Assembly (NCBI RefSeq): GCF_007829815.1
Contig: NZ_VIWT01000001.1
Span: 558,001-622,000 of the forward strand
DNA from: Kitasatospora viridis
GTDB lineage: Bacteria > Actinomycetota > Actinomycetes > Streptomycetales > Streptomycetaceae
Direction: 5' to 3'
DNA: 64,000 bases
The position numbers were made by a program, and so were the translations under genes. Under the pieces are notes generated by a model that ran no database searches, had not been told where the DNA came from, and worked only from the letters and a program-made list of their open reading frames with translations. Of this stretch, positions 1-7,631 are shown piece after piece (position 1 is the stretch's first letter; the number at the start of each line of letters is the position of its first letter).

Positions 1-43
1 CCCCGGGGCGGGGGTGCGGGCACCGTGCGGCGACCGGGTCGGC

Positions 44-1273
44 TCAGCCCAGCGAGGCCAGGTAGGCGGCGGCCTTCTCCGGCTCGAAGAACCAGTTCTC
101 GAAGTCCGCCGGGTTGTCGAAGCCGTTGGCGAACCGGTGCGCCACCTGCGGGAGTTGGCCGGCGGCGCCGATCAGGTTGAGCACGTGCTCCGGCGGCGGG
201 GCCAGCATCGCGTTGGTCCACTTGGTGACCGGCGCGGCGGCGGCCCAGTAGCGGTCGAAGGCACCCTGCATGAAGTCGCGGTCGAACGGCAGGTCGCCGT
301 GCGCCAGGATCGCGTCCAGGTAGATCGCGGCGCACCGGGCCGCGTTGTTGGAACCCTGGCCGGTGATCGGGTCGTTGGCGACCACCACGTCGGCCACGCC
401 CAGCACCAGCCCGCCGCTGGGGAGTTCGCCGATCGGGTTGCGCACCACCGGCGCGTACCGGCCGGCCAGGGTGGCGCCGCCGTCGGTCAGCTCGACGCCG
501 CCGAGGGTGCGCTCGTACTCCCAGGGCGTGAAGGTCCGCATCAGCTCCAGGGTGAGCCGCAGGTGCTCGGCCGGGTCCTTGACGTCGCCGAAGGCGTCCA
601 GCGGACCGCCGGGGATGCCCTCCCAGAAGATGATGTCGCAGGCACCGCTGCCGGTCAGCGCCGGGATCATGAACAGCTCGCCGACCCCGGGGACCAGGTT
701 GCAGCGCACCGCCTTGAAGTCGTGCTCCGGGCGCGGGCCGAGGCCGTGCACGTAGCTGACGGCGAGCGCGCGCTGCGGGGCGCTGTACGGCGAGCGGGAG
801 TCGTCCCGGCCGAACATCGAGACCAGCTCGCCCTTGCCGGCCGCGACCAGCACCAGGTCGTAGGTGCGGGAGAAGTAGTCCAGGTCGGAGACGGCGACGC
901 CGTGCACCACGACCTTGCCGCCGCGCTGGGCGAAGGTCTCCAGCCAGCCGGACATCTTGATCCGCTGGTCCACCGACTGGGCGTAGCCGTCGAGTTGACC
1001 GACCCAGTCGATCACCCTCTGGGAGTCGGGCCCGGCCACCGAGACTCCCACGCCCTCGACCCTGGGGGCGGCCTCCTCCCAGAAGTTCAGGCCCAGTTCG
1101 CGCTCAAGGCCCAGCGAGGTGCTGAACATGCACTGGGTGGAGAGCACCCGGCCGTCCCGGACCTCGTCGGCGGTGCGGTTGGTCATCACCGTGACGTCGT
1201 AGCCGTTGGCCTGCAGGCCCAGCGCCAGCTGGAGCCCGGCCTGCCCGGCGCCGACGATCAGTATCTTGCGCAA
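44..1273 (-). CDS. StyA-type FAD-dependent monooxygenase (styrene/indole monooxygenase-like)
   Basis: Predicted flavoprotein of 409 aa resembling the oxygenase component of styrene/indole monooxygenases, which use FADH2 from a partner reductase. The N-terminus is a Rossmann fold with GAGQAG at residues 8-13. A StyA-like body follows, with a motif near NDPITGQGSNNAAR that fits the second FAD contact. I chose the TTG start at 1273 because it falls directly before the RKILIV strand and has AGAAGG nine bases upstream; the open frame further upstream is antisense to cvnD. It lies 71 bp downstream of cvnD on the same strand and is probably the last gene of the conservon operon. No reductase partner is visible. 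The family is fairly sure; the substrate is unknown. Confidence 0.8.
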   Translation of the reverse strand: MRKILIVGAGQAGLQLALGLQANGYDVTVMTNRTADEVRDGRVLSTQCMFSTSLGLERELGLNFWEEAAPRVEGVGVSVAGPDSQRVIDWVGQLDGYAQSVDQRIKMSGWLETFAQRGGKVVVHGVAVSDLDYFSRTYDLVLVAAGKGELVSMFGRDDSRSPYSAPQRALAVSYVHGLGPRPEHDFKAVRCNLVPGVGELFMIPALTGSGACDIIFWEGIPGGPLDAFGDVKDPAEHLRLTLELMRTFTPWEYERTLGGVELTDGGATLAGRYAPVVRNPIGELPSGGLVLGVADVVVANDPITGQGSNNAARCAAIYLDAILAHGDLPFDRDFMQGAFDRYWAAAAPVTKWTNAMLAPPPEHVLNLIGAAGQLPQVAHRFANGFDNPADFENWFFEPEKAAAYLASLG

Positions 1274-1290
1274 AGCTCCCTGCCTTCTTG

Positions 1291-1325
1291 CGAGTCGTAG
1301 CGAGTCGTAGCTAGTCGTACCTAGT
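1291..1325. repeat. 10-bp tandem repeat between cvnD and the monooxygenase gene
   Basis: Two perfect copies and one diverged copy of cgagtcgtag, plus a partial fourth, fill half of the 71-bp gap. On the coding strand they lie just upstream of the Shine-Dalgarno region of the monooxygenase. No function can be assigned. Confidence 0.75.
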
Positions 1326-1344
1326 GGGCGTGGAGGTCGGGCGC

Positions 1345-2001
1345 TCAGCGGGCCGCGACCGGCTCCTCGGCCAGTGCGTGCAGCACCAGTCGGGTGAGCA
1401 CTTCGACGGTGGAGGACCGCTGCCGGGCGTCGCAGAGCAGCACCGGCACCCGGTCCGGCACGGCGAGCGAGTCGCGCACCGCCTCGGCGGTGTAGACGGG
1501 CGCGCCGTCGAACTGGTTGACGGCGACCACGAACGGCAGCCCGCTGCCCTCGAAGTAGTCCAACGCCGGGAAGGAGTCGGCCAGTCGGCGGGTGTCGACG
1601 AGCACCACGGCGCCGACCGCGCCGCGCACCAGGTCGTCCCACATGAACCAGAACCGGCCCTGCCCGGGCGTGCCGAACAGGTAGAGCACCAGGTCGGACT
1701 CCAGGGTGATCCGGCCGAAGTCCATCGCCACGGTGGTGGAGGTCTTGCCGGGCACGGCGGCGGTGTCGTCCACCCCGACGCTGGCCTCGGTCATCACCGC
1801 CTCGGTGGTGAGCGGCGGGATCTCGGAGACCGAGCGCACGAAGGTGGTCTTGCCGACCCCGAAGCCGCCGGCCACCACGATCTTGGTGGAGGTGGCGCCG
1901 CCGGGGACCAGCGGCACCCCGGGCGGTGCGACGGGCGGCAGCGAACCGGCTGACGGACCGTCGCCCCGGTCGGCGAACGGGTCAGAGCTTGCGAAGTCCA
2001 C
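1345..2001 (-). CDS. cvnD: Conservon small GTPase-like protein (CvnD)
   Basis: GTP/ATP-binding protein of 218 aa, the last member of a conservon. Conservons are actinobacterial four-protein membrane-associated modules thought to act like a G-protein switch. The P-loop GGFGVGKT is at residues 45-52. The strings PPLTTEAVMT and LFGTPGQGRFWFMWDDLVRG are typical of the family, and the last corresponds to the switch II/DxxG region. The usual NKxD is replaced by NQFD. The GTG start at 2001 puts MDFASSDPF at the N-terminus, as in known CvnD proteins, and overlaps the end of cvnC by 20 bp, which suggests translational coupling. Assignment is firm; its effector is not known. Confidence 0.93.
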   Translation of the reverse strand: MDFASSDPFADRGDGPSAGSLPPVAPPGVPLVPGGATSTKIVVAGGFGVGKTTFVRSVSEIPPLTTEAVMTEASVGVDDTAAVPGKTSTTVAMDFGRITLESDLVLYLFGTPGQGRFWFMWDDLVRGAVGAVVLVDTRRLADSFPALDYFEGSGLPFVVAVNQFDGAPVYTAEAVRDSLAVPDRVPVLLCDARQRSSTVEVLTRLVLHALAEEPVAAR

Positions 2002-2506
2002 CCAGCACCCTCTCCAGCAGGACGCGCTTGCCCGGCAGCACGCCCTCGTCGTCCAGCGGGTCGGCGGCGTCCTCGCCGTGCACCCGCACCCGGCCCTGCT
2101 CGGCCAGGTCGCTCACCAGCACCTTCACCACGCCCAGCGGGATCTGCAGCAGCGCCGAGATCTCCGCGATCGAACGCATCTGACCCCGCGTCACCTCGCA
2201 GATGGCGCCCAGCTCCGGCAGGCTGCGGTCGGCCGGGTCGGCGGGGCGGTTGAGCGCCGAGACCAGGGTCTCGACCAGCAGCACCCGGCCGAACCTGGTG
2301 CGGCCGCGGGTGATCGCGTAGGGGCGGACCCGGGACGAACGGCCCTTGCCCGGACGGACGCTGTCGGTCCGCACGGCATGCCCGGCGCCGGGCCCGACGC
2401 CGCTCGCTGTGGTACCGCTGTGGGCGGTGCCGGACATGCTTCCCACCTCCTGGGGGTACTGGGTGCTCTGCTCCACCGGATCCGGGGCGTCCTCGGCCGG
2501 ACTCAT
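1982..2506 (-). CDS. cvnC: Conservon DUF742 protein (CvnC)
   Basis: A 174-aa DUF742 protein, the third conservon component. The first 50 or so residues are low-complexity. The conserved winged-helix-like DUF742 part follows, with RVRPYAITRGRTR and then a stretch from ICEVTRGQMRSIAEI to PLGVVKVLVSDL. Its ATG overlaps the cvnB stop codon in ATGA (2503-2506), so translation is probably coupled. An internal ATG (MSGTAHSG) is an alternative start that would remove 24 residues. In the family this subunit associates with the roadblock protein and the GTPase at the membrane; here that is inferred from gene order. Confidence 0.9.
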   Translation of the reverse strand: MSPAEDAPDPVEQSTQYPQEVGSMSGTAHSGTTASGVGPGAGHAVRTDSVRPGKGRSSRVRPYAITRGRTRFGRVLLVETLVSALNRPADPADRSLPELGAICEVTRGQMRSIAEISALLQIPLGVVKVLVSDLAEQGRVRVHGEDAADPLDDEGVLPGKRVLLERVLGGLRKL

Positions 2507-2952
2507 CGCACCGCCATCGCGCGCAGCTCGCTGCGCACCTGCGGGGTCAGCGCATGGCCGGCCCGCTCGACCAGCAGCGACATCTGGTAGGCCAACACGC
2601 CCAGGTCGCAGGTCAGTCGGGCGTAGACGCCGAGGCAGGAGCCGTCGCTGATGGCCATCACGACCAGGTGGCCCTCGTCCATGGTGACCATGGTCTGCTT
2701 GACCCCGCCGAACTCGATGGCCCGCGCGATGCCGCCGGCCAGGCTGGTCAACGCCGAGACGATGGCCGAGAGTTGCTCGGCCTGGCGGCCCTGCTCGGAG
2801 TCGGCGAGCAGCAGCCCGTCGGAGGAGACCACCACCGCCTCGCTGACGCCGGGCACCTGGCCGAGGAACTCGCCCAGCAGCCAGCGGACGTTCATCGCGG
2901 CCTGACTGACCCGGGGTTGGGCGGGAGCCAGCTGGTAGTCGGCGTCGCTCAT
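2503..2952 (-). CDS. cvnB: Conservon roadblock/LC7 protein (CvnB)
   Basis: A 149-aa roadblock/LC7-domain protein. The domain spans about residues 22-115 and carries the family strings VSEAVVVSSDGLLLA, LSAIVSALTSLAGG and HLVVMAISDGSCLGVYA. Roadblock proteins usually regulate a cognate small GTPase, here CvnD. Its ATG overlaps the cvnA stop in ATGA, and its own stop overlaps cvnC in the same way, so the operon is tightly coupled. The family is unmistakable. Confidence 0.94.
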   Translation of the reverse strand: MSDADYQLAPAQPRVSQAAMNVRWLLGEFLGQVPGVSEAVVVSSDGLLLADSEQGRQAEQLSAIVSALTSLAGGIARAIEFGGVKQTMVTMDEGHLVVMAISDGSCLGVYARLTCDLGVLAYQMSLLVERAGHALTPQVRSELRAMAVR

Positions 2953-4982
2953 CGGTCCTGCTCCTCGGGGTCGGGGCGCTCGGCGGCGGCGGTCTCGCGG
3001 GCCGCTCGGCGCAGCCCGCTCTGGAAGCCGCCGAGTCGGCGGCGCAGCTCTTCGGCGTCGACCCGGGCCGACCCGCTCGGCGGGGCGACCGGCGCGGCGG
3101 CGGCGCCCTGCTCGACGGCGGCGTCCGGCTCGCCCGGCGCCCGGCCGTCCGGCGTGCCGGCCGCCGCAGCAGGTGCGGGCGCGGGCGCGGTGGCGCGGCG
3201 CAGGCCGGAGGTCGGCGCCTCCCCGGTGCCCGGCAGGCCGGCGCCGCGCGGGACCCGCCGGGGCAGCTCGGGTGCCTCTGCGCTGTCAGCCTCGGCCTCG
3301 GGCCCGGTCTCGGGCTGCGCCGGCTCGGCGGTGCGGTCCGCCGCGACGGACTCGGCAAGCCCGTCCCGGAGTTGACGGAGCATCAGCTGCTGGGTCGGCG
3401 GGTCGTCGAACACCGGCGGCTGGACCGGCTGTTGCGGCGCCGCGTGCGCGGCCCGCCGGCGCGGAAGGGGAGGCGGCTCGGCGGCGGCGGACTCGACGAC
3501 CTCGACCTCAGCGACGGCGGGTTCGACCGCACCCGGCTCGACGGCCGCACCGTCGCCCACCCCTGCCCCCGCCGCGTGCGCGCCTCGCCGACGCGGCAGC
3601 GCGGGAGGTTCCGCCGCCGCCTGCACAGGCACCACGGGTACCACCGGCGCCGCGGGCAGCGACTCGGCGGCCACCGCCGCCGCCCGCGCCGCGTCCGCCG
3701 CCACCGACCGCTCGGCCCGCCGCTGGTCGTCCAGGTCCGCGCTGCTCACCCCGTCCTGGTGCAGCGCCTCGCGCGGCAGCACCACCATCGCGGTGACCCC
3801 GCCGCCCCGCCCGTTCTCCCGCAGCTGCACCCGCAGCCCGTGCCGGGCCGCCAGCCGGGCCACCACGAACAGGCCCATGCTCCGCCCGGTCAGCGCCCCG
3901 GCAAGCAGCGCGTCCCGCCGCTCCGCGCGGTCCTCGGGGGTCGGCTCGGCCAGCTGCTCGTTGATCGCCCGCATCCGCTCGGGCGGCAGCCCGATGCCCC
4001 GGTCGCTGACCGAGATCATCAGCTCGCCGTTGTCCAGCAGCCAGCCGCCCACCTCGACCTGCTCCTGCGGCGGCGAGAAGGCGGTGGCGTTCTCCAGCAG
4101 TTCGGCGAGCAGGTGGCTGGTGTCGTCGGCGACCGCACCGGTGAGCCGGACGGCGGCCAGGAAGCCGAGCTTGACCCGCTCGTAGCGCTCGATCTCGGAG
4201 ACGGCCGCGCGCGCGACGTCCAGCAGGGTGACGGTCTTGCGGCTGCGCTGGCTGTTCTCCAGGCCGGCCAGCAGCAGCATGTTCTCGCTGTTGCGGCGCA
4301 TCCGGGTGGCCAGGTGGTCGAGCCGGAACAGGCTGTCCAGCTGCGCGGCGTCGGCCTCCCGGCCCTCCAGCGCCTCGATCAGCACCAGTTGGCGCTCGAC
4401 CAGGGTCAGGGTGCGCATCGCCAGGTTGACGAAGGTGGCGTCCACGCTGCCCTGGAGTTCGTCGCGCTCCTTGGCCAGTTCGTCCCGCTCGGCGGTCAGC
4501 AGGTCGCGTTCGGCGGCCAGCTGCTCGCGCTCGGCGCCGAGTTCGGCCATCCGCTCGACGGCCGTGCCGTGTGCGGCGGTGAGCTCGTGGTGCAGGCGCC
4601 GGAGTTCCTCGAAGTCCCGTGCCAGCTGCTGCCGGCCGCTCTGCTGGGCGTCCCGGTCGGCCGCCAGCCGGTCGCGTTCGGCGACCAGTCCGGCGCGTTC
4701 GTCGAGGAGTTGGGAGAGGTTGCGGTCGGCGCGGGCGCGGGCCCGCTCCAGCGGGCGGGCGGTGACCCGGCGGACCACCACGGCGGTGGCGCCGATCAGC
4801 ACCACGGCGACCGCACCGCCGACGGCCTCGGTGGCGCCGGACTGGGCGGAGCAGCCGGTCAGCGTGGCCAGGCCGGGGAGCAGGACGAGGGGTCTGCCGA
4901 GGAGCGGGGATCTGCGGAGTCTGCGGGCGGGCACGCGGTCGGGGCGACCGGCCGACGGGGGCTTCCGACTCGCGATCGTCAT
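2949..4982 (-). CDS. cvnA: Conservon sensor histidine-kinase-like protein (CvnA), short form
   Basis: A 677-aa membrane protein with a histidine-kinase-type ATPase domain. An N-terminal hydrophobic region (about 31-75) is followed by a long charged coiled coil. The ATPase region follows, with an N-box (HLLAELLENATAFSPP), a G1 box (DRGIGLPPERM) and a G2-like GRSMGLFVVARLA. The C-terminal third is Pro/Ala/Glu-rich and probably disordered. Many CvnA proteins are longer and have an extracytoplasmic sensing domain; this one appears to lack it. LTGC at residues 41-44 matches a lipobox, so it may be lipid-anchored. I used ATG 4982; a GTG at 5033 would add 17 residues, and neither start has a strong ribosome-binding site. 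It is the first gene of the operon. Confidence 0.88.
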   Translation of the reverse strand: MTIASRKPPSAGRPDRVPARRLRRSPLLGRPLVLLPGLATLTGCSAQSGATEAVGGAVAVVLIGATAVVVRRVTARPLERARARADRNLSQLLDERAGLVAERDRLAADRDAQQSGRQQLARDFEELRRLHHELTAAHGTAVERMAELGAEREQLAAERDLLTAERDELAKERDELQGSVDATFVNLAMRTLTLVERQLVLIEALEGREADAAQLDSLFRLDHLATRMRRNSENMLLLAGLENSQRSRKTVTLLDVARAAVSEIERYERVKLGFLAAVRLTGAVADDTSHLLAELLENATAFSPPQEQVEVGGWLLDNGELMISVSDRGIGLPPERMRAINEQLAEPTPEDRAERRDALLAGALTGRSMGLFVVARLAARHGLRVQLRENGRGGGVTAMVVLPREALHQDGVSSADLDDQRRAERSVAADAARAAAVAAESLPAAPVVPVVPVQAAAEPPALPRRRGAHAAGAGVGDGAAVEPGAVEPAVAEVEVVESAAAEPPPLPRRRAAHAAPQQPVQPPVFDDPPTQQLMLRQLRDGLAESVAADRTAEPAQPETGPEAEADSAEAPELPRRVPRGAGLPGTGEAPTSGLRRATAPAPAPAAAAGTPDGRAPGEPDAAVEQGAAAAPVAPPSGSARVDAEELRRRLGGFQSGLRRAARETAAAERPDPEEQDR

Positions 4983-5125
4983 GCGCAAAGGTGCTCTCTG
5001 TCTCGCCAACCGGTTGCACCGCGAGACCGTCACCAGCCGACGCGGCGTCCTGTTCCAGCCGGCCGCACCCCCCTCGCCGCTGGCACCCGCACGAGTGAAG
5101 CGCAGAACCCATCGGAGGACAAGAT

Positions 5126-5157
5126 CAACTTCGTGGACGAAGTTGGATGATCATCCA
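5126..5157. promoter_or_regulatory. Two adjoining palindromes upstream of the conservon operon
   Basis: The first is a perfect 9-bp inverted repeat with a 2-bp centre (CAACTTCGT/ACGAAGTTG, 5126-5145). It adjoins a perfect 14-bp palindrome, TGGATGATCATCCA (5144-5157). They lie 145-175 bp upstream of cvnA in unusually AT-rich sequence, where a promoter would be expected. Operator function is inferred. Confidence 0.7.
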
Positions 5158-5166
5158 TCATGAAGC

Positions 5167-5215
5167 TGACCTCAAGGTCATTTCCGCAGGTCAGCGACGG
5201 ATTGCGGCAGGTCAG
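5167..5215. promoter_or_regulatory. Cluster of AGGTCA half-sites upstream of cvnA
   Basis: An inverted pair TGACCT-CA-AGGTCA (5167-5180) is followed by direct copies of AGGTCAG at 5188 and 5209. The last two are embedded in the 9-bp repeat GCAGGTCAG. Four half-sites in 49 bp suggest a regulator-binding array controlling the conservon operon. Confidence 0.6.
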
Positions 5216-5300
5216 ACAAATCCCGACAAGACCGCCGGGTGTGACGGAGATCTCACCCGCACCGAACACCTGCCCAATCCCGCCCTGACGCAGCGACAAA

Positions 5301-5340
5301 GGGCTGGTCAGAGCCGTCCCGACGGCATCCGCTCCAGCCC
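5301..5340. terminator. Two-tier hairpin between cvnA and the PNGase gene
   Basis: Outer arms GGGCTGG/CCAGCCC enclose an inner stem GCCGTC-CC-GACGGC. It may be a second terminator for the PNGase A-like gene or part of the upstream regulatory region of cvnA. Confidence 0.45.
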
Positions 5341-5362
5341 TTCACGCGGTCTTGACGAACGC

Positions 5363-5406
5363 CGGTCGGGAGTCGTCCGGCCCGGCGGCTGGACAACTCC
5401 CGACCG
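5363..5406 (-). terminator. Terminator hairpin after the PNGase A-like gene
   Basis: Perfect 11-bp arms (CGGTCGGGAGT/ACTCCCGACCG), with an inner GTCC/GGAC pairing, start 8 bp past the stop codon of the minus-strand amidase gene. There is no U-tract, as is common in this group. Confidence 0.7.
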
Positions 5407-5413
5407 CGCGCAC

Positions 5414-7165
5414 TCAGCGGCAGCCACCCCCGCCGGCGGAGTCCGAGACCCGGTCCAGCGTCAGGTAGCCGTGGTCGGAGGCGAGTTCGTGCTCGTAGCA
5501 CCCGCCGTCCGCCGTGCTGCCCAGGTAGCGCTCGTGCGAGCTGCCGTCGGCCTGCAGCTCCGTGCCGTTCTGACGCTGCAACACCCCCTGGGCCTGCAGC
5601 CGGTCGTCGGTGCGGTCCTGCTGCTTCCACGCGCCCTGGCCGTGCCGGGCCTGGTCGGTCAGCTCCCGGGCCACCGAGACCTTGCCGGTCGCGGTGAAGC
5701 TGTCGCTGCCGGTGCCGGGCACGTAGGTGCTGGTCACGTCCAGCGGGTAGGACCAGGTGCTGCGGCGCTGGTCCGGGCGGCCGTGCCCGTCACCGGTGGA
5801 GACCACGGTCCAGCCGCTGTCCCGCTGGCTGGTCACCTGCTGCTGCCCCTGGTCGGAGAGGGTGTCGGTGTTGCGGTACTCACCGTGGTGGTCGATCCGG
5901 GTGGTGATCCGCCCGCGCGAGGTGTCCACGTACCCGGACACCGTCCAGTCCCGCCCGGCGGTCACGGTGATCAGCTCGCTGCCGTCCGGCTGGGCCGCCT
6001 CGGTGGTGGCCGACTGCGGCGCAGCGGCGATGGTGTCGGTGGTGACGGCGCCGGTGGTCTGCGCGCGCAGCGGGTCGGTGGTGAGGAACAGGTTCCCGTC
6101 CAGCGTCCAGGAGTCGCTGATCCCGGCCGGCGGCACCAGGGTGACGGTGTGCGGGCGCCCGTCGGTCAGGGTGCCCGCGAACGGGGTGAGGTCCACGTCG
6201 TAGGGCTGGGTGCGGAAGGCGTCGATGCTGGGGATCGGCCGCCACATCAGCGGGCTGATCCCACCGGTGTAGATCGCCGGGAACGGCTGCACGGTGCCCG
6301 CGAGCCGCCCGTCCACCAGCACCTGCACCTCGCGGTAGGTGCCGCCGCCGCACAGGCCCCAGTCCGGGTGGGCCGCCGCGAAGTCGTCCGGCACGTTGGA
6401 GTACCAGAACTCCTCGCAGCCGCCGCCCCGGGCGTAGACCTGCATCCGCAGGCCGGTCAGGTTGCGCGGGAAGGTCAGCGAGGCGGTCGCGGTCTGACCC
6501 TTGTTCAGCGTCCACCAACCCGCGGCGGTGGTCGACTGCGAGACCGGCAGCACCTGGTCGGCGGTGGCGGCCGGCGGGTTGTCCCGGTCGGCCTGGTAGT
6601 AGGTGACCGTCATGGTCATGTGGTAGGTGCCGGTGTAGGTCGAGTTGACGACGTTCCCGAGGTCCACCACCACCGGCTGCGCGGTGCGCAGCAGCGGGAC
6701 GAACGGGGTCAGGTCCTGGTCGACGTGCCAGCTGATCCCGGCCGGGTCCGGCTCGGGCGTGCTGGTGCGCAGCACCTCGGCGCCGCCGATCCAGACCCCG
6801 GCCAGCCGGTCGTACTGACGGCCGGCCACGCTGCCGTTCCAGTCCAGCACCACCTTGGACCACGGCCCGGGGCAGTCGGAGGGCGGGGTGAGGGTGCCGG
6901 TGAACGGCTGGCCGTAGCTGTTGGCGAAGTCGTGCTGCATGGCCGTGACCGTGCAGTGCTTGCCGGACGGGCGGCTGATCGGCGGCAGCGCGGTGACCGG
7001 GTTGCCGTAGTTCGTCTCCACCCGGTTCGCGGTCGGGGCGGTGGCGCCGGCGGGGGCCGCGGTGGCGGCGGCGGGCACGATCAGCACGGTGGCCGCGGCC
7101 AGCGCCAGCGCGGTCAGCGCGCGGCGGGAGCGGCGGATCAGGGAGGGTATCAGCACGGTTGGCAT
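5414..7165 (-). CDS. Secreted peptide-N4-asparagine amidase A-like glycoamidase
   Basis: A secreted protein of up to 583 aa resembling plant/fungal PNGase A, which removes N-glycans from glycopeptides. It has a twin-arginine-rich N-terminus, a hydrophobic core and an ATA-A/PAG cleavage site near residue 36. Family-like strings include FTGTLTPPSDCPGPWSKVVL, YDRLAGVWIGGAEVLRTSTP and the Cys-rich GGGCEEFWYSNVP. The C-terminal third is less conserved. The ATG at 7165 has no ribosome-binding site. A TTGACA promoter would place transcription start at the GTG at 7156, so the protein may begin three codons later. It is monocistronic. An extracellular glycan-scavenging role fits the GH18 and GH27 enzymes in this window. 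Confidence 0.82.
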   Translation of the reverse strand: MPTVLIPSLIRRSRRALTALALAAATVLIVPAAATAAPAGATAPTANRVETNYGNPVTALPPISRPSGKHCTVTAMQHDFANSYGQPFTGTLTPPSDCPGPWSKVVLDWNGSVAGRQYDRLAGVWIGGAEVLRTSTPEPDPAGISWHVDQDLTPFVPLLRTAQPVVVDLGNVVNSTYTGTYHMTMTVTYYQADRDNPPAATADQVLPVSQSTTAAGWWTLNKGQTATASLTFPRNLTGLRMQVYARGGGCEEFWYSNVPDDFAAAHPDWGLCGGGTYREVQVLVDGRLAGTVQPFPAIYTGGISPLMWRPIPSIDAFRTQPYDVDLTPFAGTLTDGRPHTVTLVPPAGISDSWTLDGNLFLTTDPLRAQTTGAVTTDTIAAAPQSATTEAAQPDGSELITVTAGRDWTVSGYVDTSRGRITTRIDHHGEYRNTDTLSDQGQQQVTSQRDSGWTVVSTGDGHGRPDQRRSTWSYPLDVTSTYVPGTGSDSFTATGKVSVARELTDQARHGQGAWKQQDRTDDRLQAQGVLQRQNGTELQADGSSHERYLGSTADGGCYEHELASDHGYLTLDRVSDSAGGGGCR

Positions 7166-7193
7166 GTACTCACGGTCCGCGAGGCACTGTCAA
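7164..7193 (-). promoter_or_regulatory. Candidate promoter of the PNGase A-like gene
   Basis: TTGACA (7188-7193), an 18-bp spacer and GTACAT (7164-7169). The implied transcript would start at or near the GTG at 7156, which would make the gene leaderless with a start codon three codons inside the ATG frame. Confidence 0.5.
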
Positions 7194-7234
7194 GATCCGT
7201 GCGCGGCCCGGGCCTTGACGCTCCGCCGGACAGC

Positions 7235-7274
7235 GGAGGGCGCCGGCACCCCGGGCGGGGTGCCGGCGCCCTCC
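7235..7274 (-). terminator. Strong terminator hairpin, 18-bp arms
   Basis: Perfect 18-bp inverted repeat with a 4-nt loop (7253-7256), about 50 bp beyond the small gene that follows the EamA exporter and upstream of the PNGase promoter. It insulates the two minus-strand transcription units. Confidence 0.85.
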
Positions 7275-7322
7275 AGCGGGTCGAAGCCGGTCGGTCGGAG
7301 CAGCTCGGTCAGGGCAGGTCGG

Positions 7323-7559
7323 TCAGAGCCGGTCGTGCAGCCGCGCCGACAGGCCGCGGCACCAGTGCGCCAGCTCGGTGCGCCCTTCGTCCGCACCGCC
7401 GAGCAGCGCGCTCGCCTGCTCGTCGCTCAGCCGGGTCGGGCCCTGCACGGCCAGCAGGTGGCCGAGCTCGTCGAGCAGCACCGCCAGCCGCTCGGCGTCG
7501 GCGTGCTCGACCATGGCCGGGTTCTCCAGGTGGTGGCCGATGGTGACGGATCCAGGCAT
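7323..7559 (-). CDS. Small acidic hypothetical protein downstream of EamA exporter
   Basis: A 78-aa cytoplasmic protein of unknown function (MPGSVTIGHH...), rich in Glu, Asp and Leu, probably helical, with no cysteines forming a motif and no membrane segment. ATG 7559 is chosen because GAAGGGAG lies seven bases upstream; the in-frame GTG further upstream lies on that ribosome-binding site. It follows the EamA transporter gene by 72 bp on the same strand and ends before a strong terminator, so the two form an operon. I do not recognise the family. Confidence 0.7.
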   Translation of the reverse strand: MPGSVTIGHHLENPAMVEHADAERLAVLLDELGHLLAVQGPTRLSDEQASALLGGADEGRTELAHWCRGLSARLHDRL

Positions 7560-7631
7560 CTTCGTGCTCCCTTCGCTCACCCCCGGTCCACCGTACGACC
7601 GGCCCGGGCCCGGCGCAGCGCCGTCGCGGCG

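Noticed and set aside
5147..7546. A 799-codon plus-strand frame spanning the PNGase gene and two intergenic regions
   Set aside because: It crosses a terminator, a promoter and parts of two minus-strand genes, and shows no protein family.
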